From: Paenibacillus endophyticus
Lineage (GTDB): Bacteria > Bacillota > Bacilli > Paenibacillales > Paenibacillaceae
Direction: 5' to 3'
DNA length: 64,000 nt
Assembly (NCBI RefSeq): GCF_014192395.1
Contig: NZ_JACHXW010000008.1
Location: 62,001-126,000, forward strand
Of the stretch, positions 18,275 through 27,000 are shown piece after piece (position 1 is the stretch's first letter; each line of letters opens with the position of its first letter). Made by a program: the position numbers and the translations under genes. The notes under the pieces were generated by a model. The model did not search any database. It was not told where the DNA came from and worked only from the letters and a program-made list of their open reading frames with translations.

Positions 18275-18877
18275 TTATTTGAATACTTTTACGCGCTCTT
18301 CGATCGGCTGGAACGTTTTCTCGCCTGGCTCTGCCGTCGGCTTGCCGAAAGGCATTTGAGCAACTAGCTGCCAAGAATCAGGCAGTGACCATGTTTTCTT
18401 AACCTCTTCATCAATAAGCGGGTTGTAATGCTGCAGCGAAGCACCGAAGCCTTCTTTTTCAAGCGCTGTCCATACGACCAATTGATGCATGCCTGACGCG
18501 TGTCCGGACCAGATCGGGAAGTTATGGGCATACGCAGGGAAGCTGGCCATCAAGCCGTCAACCACCGTTTTATCCTCAAAGAACAAGACCGTACCGTAGC
18601 CGCTTTTGAAAGAGCCCATTTTTTGCTCAGTCGCTTCGAATTGGTCTGCCGCTACGATAGCGCGAAGCGTGTTCGTCGTCAGATCCCAGAGCTTGTCATG
18701 ATTGTCGCCTAGCAGTACGACTACCCGCGCGCTTTGTGAATTGAAGGATGAAGGTGTATGCAAAACCGCATGCTCCACGATTTCTACAATTTTCTCGTCA
18801 GAGATAACGGACTCCTTGCTAATTCCATAATAAGAGCGTCTTGCTTTTACTGCTTCCAAAAATGCTTGTGATGACAT
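18275..18877 (-). CDS. Nitroreductase family protein
   Basis: A 200-residue flavoprotein of the nitroreductase/oxidoreductase family (Hbn1/YdgI-like group). The opening VKARRSYYGISK and HTPSSFNSQSARVVVL are the FMN-binding parts, and QLVAQMPFGKP is the C-terminal FMN-site motif. It would reduce nitro or quinone compounds with NAD(P)H. The upstream promoter is near consensus and carries a palindrome over its -10 region, suggesting repression that is lifted by a redox-active compound. Confidence 0.92.
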   Translation of the reverse strand: MSSQAFLEAVKARRSYYGISKESVISDEKIVEIVEHAVLHTPSSFNSQSARVVVLLGDNHDKLWDLTTNTLRAIVAADQFEATEQKMGSFKSGYGTVLFFEDKTVVDGLMASFPAYAHNFPIWSGHASGMHQLVVWTALEKEGFGASLQHYNPLIDEEVKKTWSLPDSWQLVAQMPFGKPTAEPGEKTFQPIEERVKVFK

Positions 18878-18929
18878 TGTTTCTCCTGCCTCTCAATTGT
18901 GTAATCAAAAATGCTCGTGCAAACCAGTC

Positions 18930-18976
18930 AATAACTTTACGTAAGTTACTATAAAATATATTCATCTTTTTGTCAA
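18930..18976 (-). promoter_or_regulatory. Nitroreductase promoter with overlapping palindrome
   Basis: On the minus strand TTGACA (18971-18976) and TATAGT (18948-18953) are 17 bases apart. The -10 box is entered by an imperfect inverted repeat, AGTAACTT - spacer - AAGTTATT (about 18930-18951), which is like sites bound by HxlR/MarR-type redox repressors. No such regulator is encoded nearby. Confidence 0.65.
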
Positions 18977-19011
18977 GGTGAACACAATCATTATTCCCGC
19001 CCGGTTTATTA

Positions 19012-20616
19012 TTATGAATCGCTCGTTGCTTGTTTATCTTCGCTCGGCTTTTCGTCTGACTGAACCCGCCATTTCCCGTTAATCCACGTAATAACGAACG
19101 ATATGGCGCCTAAGGTCAACAGCACGCCAACCTTATACAGCGCTTCTTGTCCGCTCAAATCCATAAAAATAGCTTTTATCGCTACGAGCACCAGAATGAA
19201 CGAACCAAACCATTTGAACAGCACTTCTCTGTAATAGGCTCCCCATAATATGAGCAGCAGCGAATAGCAGCCCCAAGATACGGATAACGCTAAGGCCAAA
19301 TAGACAGCATGCGACCCCGGCATATATTCTGTGAAAATATTTTCGATCTGCCTCGTCAGCAATCCGCCTACGATTAAGTGTGCCAGAAGCGCATACACAT
19401 GTCCTAAAATGCGGTTTGCCTTCTCCGGTAAATGTGGAATAACAAGTGTTCTGGAGAAGTAGAATCCGAGCGCAGCAAGCAGTATCCATGCGATAGCTCC
19501 CCAGTTTAAAAAAGGCACATACATGCCGAACCACTCGCCGCGCGGCGTGTCCCAAGTGACGATATACCAATAGCAGCCAACGATAAACCATGCCATAATC
19601 GAAGCTAGGCTAAGCATCAGCCAGCCTTTGATTCGGCCGATCACCGCCGCCGCTGCGGCGATAAACCCCCAAAGCAATACGGTGACCAAAGGCTTTGAAT
19701 CATATCCGCCTCCTATACTGCTCACTGAGATAAGGACCAACAACAAACCGACCAGAAAGAAGCTGGCTGCAGCAGGCGTTATCTTTTCCGTGGCGATATA
19801 AATGACGTAACTTCCGAGAAGGTATACGATCCCGATAAACGTTAGGATATATCCGTACGACACCTCGTGATTCAGAATAAGCAGCGCCCAGAAGGTAAAC
19901 AGAATGCCGTTTGCAGCGTTGAGATAGAGATCGATGCCGTCGAAGCTTAGCTTGTTCAACCAGGATGACATCATCAAGCCAACTGTATAAAAGAGAAAGG
20001 CTGCCAGCGCATAACGTATCGGCATGCTCCATAGTCCTTCTGTTGAAGGCGTATAATGGATAAAATATACGATATACATCAGCCATGTGCCTATGAAGCT
20101 GACAACGCGAAGCTCATGCCACCCTCGCACGATGCTGAGGAAAAAGAAAGCCACATTAATCACCAGCATATACAAAAACAATGCAAACACCTGATCCGTC
20201 TCCGGCCGCATCAGGAGCGGTGAAAGCAATGCCCCTGCCATCGCAATATTGATGAGCAATCTCGAACTGTACTTATACGCATAGGCGGATATGAGTGCCG
20301 TCACGGCACTCATGCCCAGCATCACCGTCATAGGCTCCCAGAGCCGATAAAAGATGCCTGCAAAAGCGAAGGTCGCATATAGGATGCAGGCACTAAGGCC
20401 AATCATGATTTCACCTATCAAGCTGCTAGGCCTGCGCACCGCCAGTTTCAAACCGATGACACCGATGCCTGCTCCGCTCAACAAGCCGAATCCGATCTTC
20501 ATCGCTTCTGTGATCCAACCTTGATCGAGTGAATATTTGAACAAGGTAATAAATGCGGTCATGACGAACAAGGCACCCAGCAGAGATGTCCAGTGTTTAC
20601 TCATCGTCTCTTTCAT
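19012..20616 (-). CDS. Multispanning membrane protein, DUF2339-like
   Basis: A 534-residue protein with about 16 predicted membrane helices and a short charged C-terminal tail. The general pattern fits the DUF2339 family of uncharacterised bacterial membrane proteins. The start ATG overlaps the end of the upstream YwaF-like gene by 20 bases, and GGAGAG stands 8 bases before it, so the two are coupled. No catalytic motif is seen. Function unknown. Confidence 0.75.
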   Translation of the reverse strand: MKETMSKHWTSLLGALFVMTAFITLFKYSLDQGWITEAMKIGFGLLSGAGIGVIGLKLAVRRPSSLIGEIMIGLSACILYATFAFAGIFYRLWEPMTVMLGMSAVTALISAYAYKYSSRLLINIAMAGALLSPLLMRPETDQVFALFLYMLVINVAFFFLSIVRGWHELRVVSFIGTWLMYIVYFIHYTPSTEGLWSMPIRYALAAFLFYTVGLMMSSWLNKLSFDGIDLYLNAANGILFTFWALLILNHEVSYGYILTFIGIVYLLGSYVIYIATEKITPAAASFFLVGLLLVLISVSSIGGGYDSKPLVTVLLWGFIAAAAAVIGRIKGWLMLSLASIMAWFIVGCYWYIVTWDTPRGEWFGMYVPFLNWGAIAWILLAALGFYFSRTLVIPHLPEKANRILGHVYALLAHLIVGGLLTRQIENIFTEYMPGSHAVYLALALSVSWGCYSLLLILWGAYYREVLFKWFGSFILVLVAIKAIFMDLSGQEALYKVGVLLTLGAISFVITWINGKWRVQSDEKPSEDKQATSDS

Positions 20617-21346
20617 GTCTTAGCTCTCCATTCATCCTTTTCTTTGTTCCTGATCTGCTTTTTTCCGCCCAAAGATCCACTCCCTTAACCAAGCCATATA
20701 AGCTAGTAAATAAGCAAAACGCGATTAACTCGAGCTGCAGCAAATACCATGGCCATGGAGCAAGCCAATCGAGTATGGACGCCGTTACTGGTTTGCGGGC
20801 GAGAAACATGAAATTCGTCGTGCCCGTCCATTCATTCGTAACAGCTGCTGGAATAGCCATTACATGCAGCCATAGCATCGCACGGAGCACGGAACGAAAA
20901 GTCGGACGGTACCGTTCAACGGCCACAATGAACAAAGCTGCACCCATGATGCTGATATGCGCGATAAAAAACTGGAAATAGCGGAAATGCGGGAAGGTCT
21001 CATCCAAATTAGGCGTTAACAGCGCTTGCAGGGCGCCCATGCTTCCAAGAAAAAAAAGCGCATCATACAGTCCCTTGCGTTTCGTTAACAGTACGACAGT
21101 GCCCACGAACAGCATGAGGCTGCACAATTGGAATGGAAGCGAGTGAATTGCCCAGCGATTATCGAGGATGTACGACAGCTGCAGCGAAATCTCACTGCAA
21201 AGAAGCAGAGCAGCAAGCGTCCACCTTGTCGCTTGATTCCGCCTTGGCTCACGCAGTTCGTTCCGAAAAATAACAACCAATAACGTTATGACGCCAAACA
21301 ATACGAGCCCTGCTGCATGCGCAGCTGAGAACATCTCAAATCGCAT
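20597..21346 (-). CDS. YwaF-type integral membrane protein (TIGR02206-like)
   Basis: A 249-residue protein with seven predicted helices. Conserved spots include FSAAHAAGL at the N-terminus, HSLPFQLCSLMLF near residue 70, and FRYFQFFIAHISIMGA near residue 120. This matches the YwaF/TIGR02206 family of membrane proteins of unknown role. It is cotranscribed with the DUF2339-like gene, whose start it overlaps. Confidence 0.85.
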   Translation of the reverse strand: MRFEMFSAAHAAGLVLFGVITLLVVIFRNELREPRRNQATRWTLAALLLCSEISLQLSYILDNRWAIHSLPFQLCSLMLFVGTVVLLTKRKGLYDALFFLGSMGALQALLTPNLDETFPHFRYFQFFIAHISIMGAALFIVAVERYRPTFRSVLRAMLWLHVMAIPAAVTNEWTGTTNFMFLARKPVTASILDWLAPWPWYLLQLELIAFCLFTSLYGLVKGVDLWAEKSRSGTKKRMNGELRHERDDE

Positions 21347-21408
21347 TCACAATCCCCCTTACTTTTGCGAAAGATATGTTTATATTTCCATTTTGTAGAA
21401 AAAGGCAT

Positions 21409-21441
21409 AAAAAAAATAGTACCATCTTTATCTGGTACTAT
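21409..21441 (-). terminator. Terminator of the second two-component operon
   Basis: On the minus strand ATAGTACCA and TGGTACTAT form a perfect 9-bp stem, followed by eight T residues. The stop codon of the response regulator lies in the loop. Confidence 0.9.
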
Positions 21442-22126
21442 CCTTGTCATTCTTCTTATGGAATAAGCCCATCTCTTTGGCTTTATTCGCTGCTTCGCGG
21501 GAGCCGCTCAGATTCAGCTTTTTCAAAATATGATTCACGTGATTTTTGACCGTTCGTATCGATACAACAAGCTTGTCGGCAATCTGCGGCTGTGTATACC
21601 CCTGATCGATGAGATCAAGCAGTTGCAGCTCGGAAGGCGTGATCAGATCCCCAAGCTTCTTCACCTCGAACTCTCGCTCCAACTGCTTCAGACGCCGGAA
21701 TTCCTCCCGCATGTTCTCTGCTACTGCCGCATTGATTGGCGACTGGCTTCGATAAGCGGACCGTATCGCTTCAGGCAGCTTCTCGAAATCCGATTTGATT
21801 TGGTAATCGATGGCTCCCGCTTGGAAAGATCGGAAGATCAGCTCTTTCTCCTCCATCGAGGTGAGCATGATAACCTTTGCTCCCGTGGCAAGCGCGGCCT
21901 CTTCGGCAAGGAGCACACCTTCGGGGCGGCCTTCCAGCATGATGTCCATCAGCACCACATCCGCTGGCGTAGATTGCTGCAAGCCGTTCTGCAGTGCAAG
22001 CCTGACGTCTTCCGGCTTGCTGGACGTCCAGACGACCTCCAGATCAAGCTCTTTATTAATGTAAGCGACTAACCCCCGAAGCCAGTCAAGGTCATCCTCA
22101 ACAATCCATACCTGGATTTTATTCAT
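21428..22126 (-). CDS. Response regulator, LuxR/NarL-like HTH
   Basis: A 232-residue regulator. The receiver domain has VEDD near residues 9-12 and the phosphoacceptor Asp near residue 61 (VVLMDIMLEG); a LuxR-type helix-turn-helix occupies about residues 165-225 (LLDLIDQGYTQPQIADKL). I choose the ATG at 22126, behind AAGGAG; longer frames lie inside the kinase gene. It overlaps the kinase by 8 bases. The target genes are unknown. Its stop codon lies in the terminator loop. Confidence 0.93.
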   Translation of the reverse strand: MNKIQVWIVEDDLDWLRGLVAYINKELDLEVVWTSSKPEDVRLALQNGLQQSTPADVVLMDIMLEGRPEGVLLAEEAALATGAKVIMLTSMEEKELIFRSFQAGAIDYQIKSDFEKLPEAIRSAYRSQSPINAAVAENMREEFRRLKQLEREFEVKKLGDLITPSELQLLDLIDQGYTQPQIADKLVVSIRTVKNHVNHILKKLNLSGSREAANKAKEMGLFHKKNDKDSTR

Positions 22127-23519
22127 TTGTATTACTCCTTTCCGCATAGGCGGCAGAACGTTCAGCTTGAATCGCTCGTTTAACGAATATGAGAAAGACG
22201 GACGTTCCAACCCCCGGCTTGCTTCTTAGGTTTAACATTCCTTTGTGCTTGCGCATGACATGGTAAGCGTAAGGCAAGCCTAATCCAAAATTGATGTCGC
22301 TTCCGCTTTTTGTCGTATAAAAGGGTTCCAACACTTTCGCTGCTTCACTTTTGCTAAGGCCCGGCCCCGTATCTTTAATCTCGACTATAAGCTCGCGCTT
22401 CGTCTCGCTTAATTGGACAAGCAGCTCTCCTTCGCCCTTCATCGCTTCCAAGGCATTCGCTGTAATATTGCCAAGCGCCTCGCTAAACTGGGCAGGATCG
22501 ATCCGGCATACCCATCCTTTAATCAACGATGTCTGCAGCGTAACAGACCCAAGTACGGGTCCATAACTCTTCATGGTCTGTTCAATAATCTCTGCCAAGT
22601 CCACAGCCTCCACGCGGAGCATCAGATCCTCCGTGCGCCGATGAACGCGCTGCAGCATCTCCTGCATATGGCGCGATGCGCCAAGCACCGTCTCGATGTC
22701 AGCCAGCAGTTCCTTCTGATCCGTAGCAATCGCATATGCCTTCATCTTCTCGGAGAACAGCCTCATTTTGCCTGCATCGTTTTTGATGGCATGATTTAGT
22801 ATGGCAGTACCCGAGGTAACCGCTCTCAGCGTAGAGTCATATCGCCTGCGATCGATGTTGACGCGAACGCCCATGAATCCGTATGTAAATAATGCAATGA
22901 CAAAAACAGTCACGCCTAATCCGACGATCCACGTGTTATATACCCACATTCTCAGCATACCAAAGCTTGGAAACACATAATTCATGACCATGCTGAACAT
23001 GACTGGAGGCAGCACAACGGAACAAATGATCCAGTGCGTTCGTGAAAAGGAGGCTTGAAGCTGACGCTTCAGCAGCACTTGAACCGCCCCATACACAATA
23101 TATGGCACCGCCCACCACACCACGATCTGAAAGGAAATAGGATACATTCTCGTATAAAACGGCGTAAAAACAACACATAACACAATCGGTATAAGCAGCA
23201 GAAAAGGCATTAACGCCTGTATGCGTTTGGTCATGCGAACCGGGCGATACGCGTTGGCAAACAAAACGAAAGAATAGGGAAGCCCATAGTAGGATACTAG
23301 AGAGGAGACTGCTTGCAGACGGTAAAGGAGCTGCTGCGCAACCTCATTCATTCCGGCTTCTGCTGCAGCAGGCAGCCATTGCAAATCCAAAACGGCAGCA
23401 AGGGCGCCTGCGCCTCCCGTAAACGCGACAGCGCCCAACCAACGATTAACGGCCGATCGCCGATCAGAGAGCCATATGATGGCTGCTATTGCCCACAGTG
23501 CGATGAGAACGAATAACAT
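22119..23519 (-). CDS. Multispanning sensor histidine kinase
   Basis: A 466-residue kinase with about seven N-terminal membrane helices (to about residue 230) and no large extracellular domain. A phosphoacceptor region ILNHAIKNDAGKM is near residue 245, and a HATPase domain has the motifs NITANALEAM, DTGPGLS and FGLGLPYAYHV. The membrane layout suggests sensing of a membrane-linked or hydrophobic signal. It is partnered by the overlapping LuxR-type regulator. Confidence 0.92.
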   Translation of the reverse strand: MLFVLIALWAIAAIIWLSDRRSAVNRWLGAVAFTGGAGALAAVLDLQWLPAAAEAGMNEVAQQLLYRLQAVSSLVSYYGLPYSFVLFANAYRPVRMTKRIQALMPFLLLIPIVLCVVFTPFYTRMYPISFQIVVWWAVPYIVYGAVQVLLKRQLQASFSRTHWIICSVVLPPVMFSMVMNYVFPSFGMLRMWVYNTWIVGLGVTVFVIALFTYGFMGVRVNIDRRRYDSTLRAVTSGTAILNHAIKNDAGKMRLFSEKMKAYAIATDQKELLADIETVLGASRHMQEMLQRVHRRTEDLMLRVEAVDLAEIIEQTMKSYGPVLGSVTLQTSLIKGWVCRIDPAQFSEALGNITANALEAMKGEGELLVQLSETKRELIVEIKDTGPGLSKSEAAKVLEPFYTTKSGSDINFGLGLPYAYHVMRKHKGMLNLRSKPGVGTSVFLIFVKRAIQAERSAAYAERSNTNE

Positions 23520-23534
23520 AAAGCAGCTCCTCCA

Positions 23535-24269
23535 CTATCCTTGCTCAGTTATTTCAATGGTGATCGGAGACCATTCCCCAATAACTGTCTGTCCATGCAC
23601 AGAAACGCTTCCTTCAGGCGTCAAATCCTTCTCCGTCATGATGCCGAGAGCCACGGTGAATTGATTGAACTTAACCGGAACGTTCCTCTCTCTTCTGACT
23701 TCGTTTCCGTTAACGAGAAAGACCACTTCATCCTTTGCGCGATTGTAAGTGATTTTGTACACATTGAATGCTTGCGCCTCAAAGTCTGTGTCTTCCTTGA
23801 ACACGCAGAAATACCTAGTTTTATCGGATTCAGGCACCTTGACGCCTGGAAAAGGAAGAACCGCGTACACGCTTGCGTACTTATCGTTCCCGGCAAAAAA
23901 GTCGAGTGCCCCGCCTGTTGTGAAGTCGAGCAAATTCAATGAGACAAACCCGTCATATAAATCATTTGGCGCCGTGTGCTGCGAACGTGCGCGAATTTGA
24001 AGCTCGAAGCTGATGACACCTGATTCGGGAACGAGCACGGGTTCTGCGGAATAATACATATGCTTCGCATTGTCCAGAATTTGAATTTGATCATTCGAGC
24101 GGCTAAGCGGCGCGCGTACGTAAAGCATGCCATTTCGTACGATAACGACCGCATTCGGCTCGCGGTATTGCCAGAAGCTTCCATCCTGAAGCGGGAAGCC
24201 GCCGATTTTCCAAACCTCTCCTTCATTTAATATCGTATGAAAATCACCTAACGTCCATTGTTTATCCAT
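23535..24269 (-). CDS. Predicted concanavalin-like lectin/glucanase-fold protein (DUF6081-like)
   Basis: A 244-residue beta-rich protein without a signal peptide. The alternating pattern (ISFELQIRARS, GFVSLNLLDFTTGGALDFF, VYKITYNRAKDEVVFLVNGNEV) resembles the jelly-roll lectin/glucanase fold found in DUF6081-type proteins. I chose the ATG at 24269, preceded by GGTGGG. Function is not known; it may bind or process a sugar. It lies 28 bases after the prenyltransferase gene on the same strand. Confidence 0.65.
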   Translation of the reverse strand: MDKQWTLGDFHTILNEGEVWKIGGFPLQDGSFWQYREPNAVVIVRNGMLYVRAPLSRSNDQIQILDNAKHMYYSAEPVLVPESGVISFELQIRARSQHTAPNDLYDGFVSLNLLDFTTGGALDFFAGNDKYASVYAVLPFPGVKVPESDKTRYFCVFKEDTDFEAQAFNVYKITYNRAKDEVVFLVNGNEVRRERNVPVKFNQFTVALGIMTEKDLTPEGSVSVHGQTVIGEWSPITIEITEQG

Positions 24270-24297
24270 CTTATTACCCACCTTCTCAGTTGATTGC

Positions 24298-25221
24298 CTA
24301 CACAAGTCCTTGAATCCATAAAGCAGCTATCAGTACCGTTCCGCAGCGAAACGTCGCTTTCACAGAGGCGCCCATTAATGGAACGTACGCTGCCGAATCA
24401 TTGCGCGTCGATAACCGGCCGTATACGCGGTAAAGCGGGACAGCTGTCGGCAAAGCGAGCAAAGCATATACTGGGAGCGAGTCCAATGCCACGCAAACAA
24501 CGAGAGTAAAATAAGCGAGCGCCAGCAAAACACGCGAGAATAGCAAAGCCCTGCGTTCCCCCCACACAACGACTAACGTCCGTTTACCTGCTTGCTTGTC
24601 CGCTTGCCAATGCAAAAAATGATGGTTGAACAAAATGAGAGTCGTCAACAGACCAATCGGCAATGAAAGCAGTAATGCGCGGTAATCGAGCTGCGAGGTT
24701 TGTACGAAGTAAGCGCCGACGACAGGCAGTACCCCGAATGAGATCAGAATCGCAAGCTCGCTGTAGCCTTTGCCGCGGTAACCGAACTGGATAGGCGGCG
24801 CCACATAGAAATAAGCGATTAACGCCCCAAGAATGCCGAACACTAGCGCAAGCCAGCCGCTTAACACGCTTAGGATAACGCCGCATATCGCTGCAATGCC
24901 GAACAAGCCCCACGTAACTGCTGCAAAAGCGCGAATGCTCCAGGTGCCTTTCGTCAAATACCCCGAATTTGTCGGAATGACGCCATCCGTTGTTTGAGCA
25001 GCCGTATCCGTGCCGTTATAATAATCCCATAAATCATTGATCATATTAGAGAACAAATGCGCCGCTCCTGCGCCAATAATCGTAATCACGAACAAAAATG
25101 GATGGAAAACGCCGTTCCAAACATATGCGCCGAGTGCGCCTAGCGCTACTGGAATAAGCATCACGGGCAACACGCTGACCCTGGATGCCTTTAGAAATTG
25201 TTTAAACATGGATGTAGTCAC
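24298..25221 (-). CDS. UbiA family prenyltransferase (MenA-like)
   Basis: A 307-residue membrane enzyme with about eight or nine helices. The first Asp-rich motif is NMINDLWDYYNGTD near residues 60-73 and the second region HWQADKQAGKRTL is near residue 210. UbiA enzymes join an isoprenoid diphosphate to an aromatic acceptor in the membrane; MenA makes demethylmenaquinone. Whether this is the main MenA is unclear, since no men genes are nearby and the second motif lacks the usual leading Asp. The start is GTG, after GGGAGCA. Confidence 0.85.
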   Translation of the reverse strand: MTTSMFKQFLKASRVSVLPVMLIPVALGALGAYVWNGVFHPFLFVITIIGAGAAHLFSNMINDLWDYYNGTDTAAQTTDGVIPTNSGYLTKGTWSIRAFAAVTWGLFGIAAICGVILSVLSGWLALVFGILGALIAYFYVAPPIQFGYRGKGYSELAILISFGVLPVVGAYFVQTSQLDYRALLLSLPIGLLTTLILFNHHFLHWQADKQAGKRTLVVVWGERRALLFSRVLLALAYFTLVVCVALDSLPVYALLALPTAVPLYRVYGRLSTRNDSAAYVPLMGASVKATFRCGTVLIAALWIQGLV

Positions 25222-25415
25222 TGCTCCCTTTGATGTCGATGGTTCAATTGAACCACTTCTATTTGCTGTAAGTCAACAATTGGATTAGGATCGGCTCCGC
25301 TTTGGCTTGCTTATGCATGTCGCTGTATGCATTCAGCTTCCGGCTCTGTATTTGCCCGCTGCCACTCCTTCATTTCGGCGAATGGCATGCGTATCCTACT
25401 TTTCCAGCACAAAGA

Positions 25416-25450
25416 AGCAGGCAGAATCCCCTTCTCGGGCTCTGCCTGCT
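25416..25450 (-). terminator. Terminator of the beta-glucosidase gene
   Basis: AGCAGGCAGA pairs with TCTGCCTGCT, followed on the minus strand by TTCTTTG. It stands 17 bases after the stop of the GH1 gene. Confidence 0.7.
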
Positions 25451-25466
25451 TGATACGGCCTGACGA

Positions 25467-26810
25467 TTAAATCTCTAATTGGTTGGCAGCCACGAGCTGG
25501 CTATACCAATGATAGCTTGCCTTTGGCGTTCTCTCCAGCGTATTGAAGTTGACATGAACAAGTCCGAACGGCTTCGAATAACCAAAGGCCCATTCGAAGT
25601 TATCCATCAATGACCACACCATGTAGCCTTTGACGGGAACGCCAGACGCAATTGCGCGGTGCAGAGCCATTATGTGATCGCGAAGGAAGCTAATTCTCGC
25701 TTCGTCATTGATTTTCCCATCTTGCAGCTCTGCCTCATAACAAGCGCCATTCTCGGTAATGTAGATTGGAATTTGACCATAGGTTTCAGTGATCCAAGTC
25801 AGCACATGGTAGAACCCGTCAGCATATATGTTCCAATCAAAATCCGTTTTGGCAAAGCTTGAGCTGATTTCTTCGCTGTCATACATATCATTGCCTGCCG
25901 CATGACGAATCAAGCTGCCTGTATAATAATTGATGCCTAAGAAATCAATTGGCTGCGAAATAATAGCCATATCCCCAGGTTCAACCTTCACCTTGAAGCC
26001 CTTGCTCTCATACCAATCCGTCAAGAGCCTCGGGTACTCCCCCTTCAATACAGGCGAGAGAAACCATTCGTTAAAAGAACCGTTGCGTAGCTGAGCAGCC
26101 TTCACATCCTCTGGGGAAGAACTGTAGGCCGTTCTCCATTCCGTATTCGGCGCATAACCAATCTCGCCTTCGATGCCAAGCTCACGGAATCGTTTAACCG
26201 TTAAGCCGTGTGCGACTAGAATATGGTGAGCGACATCAAGAGCAGCCTGCATATCCTGCTTGCCTGGCGCATGTGCGCCTAGGTAGTTGGATAGTATGGA
26301 AATGCACCAAGGCTCGTTAAGCGTAATCCATCTTTTCACCTTGCCGTTGAATTTACGGAATACCGTTTCTGCATATTGGACAAAAGCATCCATTGTCGCA
26401 CGGTTTTCCCATCCGCCCTCATCCTGAAGCGTCTGAGGCAAATCCCAGTGATATAGCGTTACAAATGGTTCAATGCCATTCGCAATAAGCTTGTCGATCA
26501 GCTCCTCATAGTAATCAAGGCCAGTCGGATTAACATCTCCTCTACCTTGAGGAATAACGCGCGGCCAAGCTATCGAGAACCGATAGACGGAAACGCCAAG
26601 CTCCTTCAGCAGTCGAATGTCATCATCTACGCGGTGATAACTGTCGCATGCCACATCACCGTTGTCTCCATTAAGCACCTTGCCCGGTGTTTTCGCGAAC
26701 GTGTCCCATATGCTGGCACTCCGTCCTTCCTCATCAAACGCGCCTTCGATTTGGTACGCAGCAGTCGCCGTTCCCCATTTAAAATCTTTTGGAAATTGTA
26801 CAGTCGTCAT
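25467..26810 (-). CDS. bglA: Beta-glucosidase, glycoside hydrolase family 1
   Basis: A 447-residue GH1 enzyme of normal length. The acid/base Glu is in TLNEPW (about E166) and the nucleophile is in ITENG (about E353); FKWGTATAAYQIEGA is the GH1 N-terminal signature. There is no signal peptide, so it hydrolyses imported beta-linked disaccharides such as cellobiose in the cytoplasm. There is no phosphate-binding 6-phospho-glucosidase signature that I can see, and no PTS gene adjacent. It is a single gene with its own terminator. Confidence 0.95.
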   Translation of the reverse strand: MTTVQFPKDFKWGTATAAYQIEGAFDEEGRSASIWDTFAKTPGKVLNGDNGDVACDSYHRVDDDIRLLKELGVSVYRFSIAWPRVIPQGRGDVNPTGLDYYEELIDKLIANGIEPFVTLYHWDLPQTLQDEGGWENRATMDAFVQYAETVFRKFNGKVKRWITLNEPWCISILSNYLGAHAPGKQDMQAALDVAHHILVAHGLTVKRFRELGIEGEIGYAPNTEWRTAYSSSPEDVKAAQLRNGSFNEWFLSPVLKGEYPRLLTDWYESKGFKVKVEPGDMAIISQPIDFLGINYYTGSLIRHAAGNDMYDSEEISSSFAKTDFDWNIYADGFYHVLTWITETYGQIPIYITENGACYEAELQDGKINDEARISFLRDHIMALHRAIASGVPVKGYMVWSLMDNFEWAFGYSKPFGLVHVNFNTLERTPKASYHWYSQLVAANQLEI

Positions 26811-26943
26811 TCTCCACTACCTCCAGCTGTTTTCTATCTATCTTATCGGTACAACGGTTTATTATACTGCTCGTACAATGACTAACCTAACGCCCTTGTG
26901 ACTTTTTTATGACAAACCAATAGGCCCTCTATCGACAAGCTTG

Positions 26944-26978
26944 CAAAAAAAGAACGCTTCAGCATGTCGCTGAAGCGC
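26944..26978 (-). terminator. Terminator of the chemoreceptor gene
   Basis: CGCTTCAGC pairs with GCTGAAGCG on the minus strand and is followed by TTCTTTTTTT. Confidence 0.9.
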
Positions 26979-27000
26979 CTGTTGTTTATGTGTCTTCCTT

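Noticed and set aside
26820..26900. cre site before the beta-glucosidase gene
   Set aside because: The best match has too many differences from the consensus to support a CcpA site.
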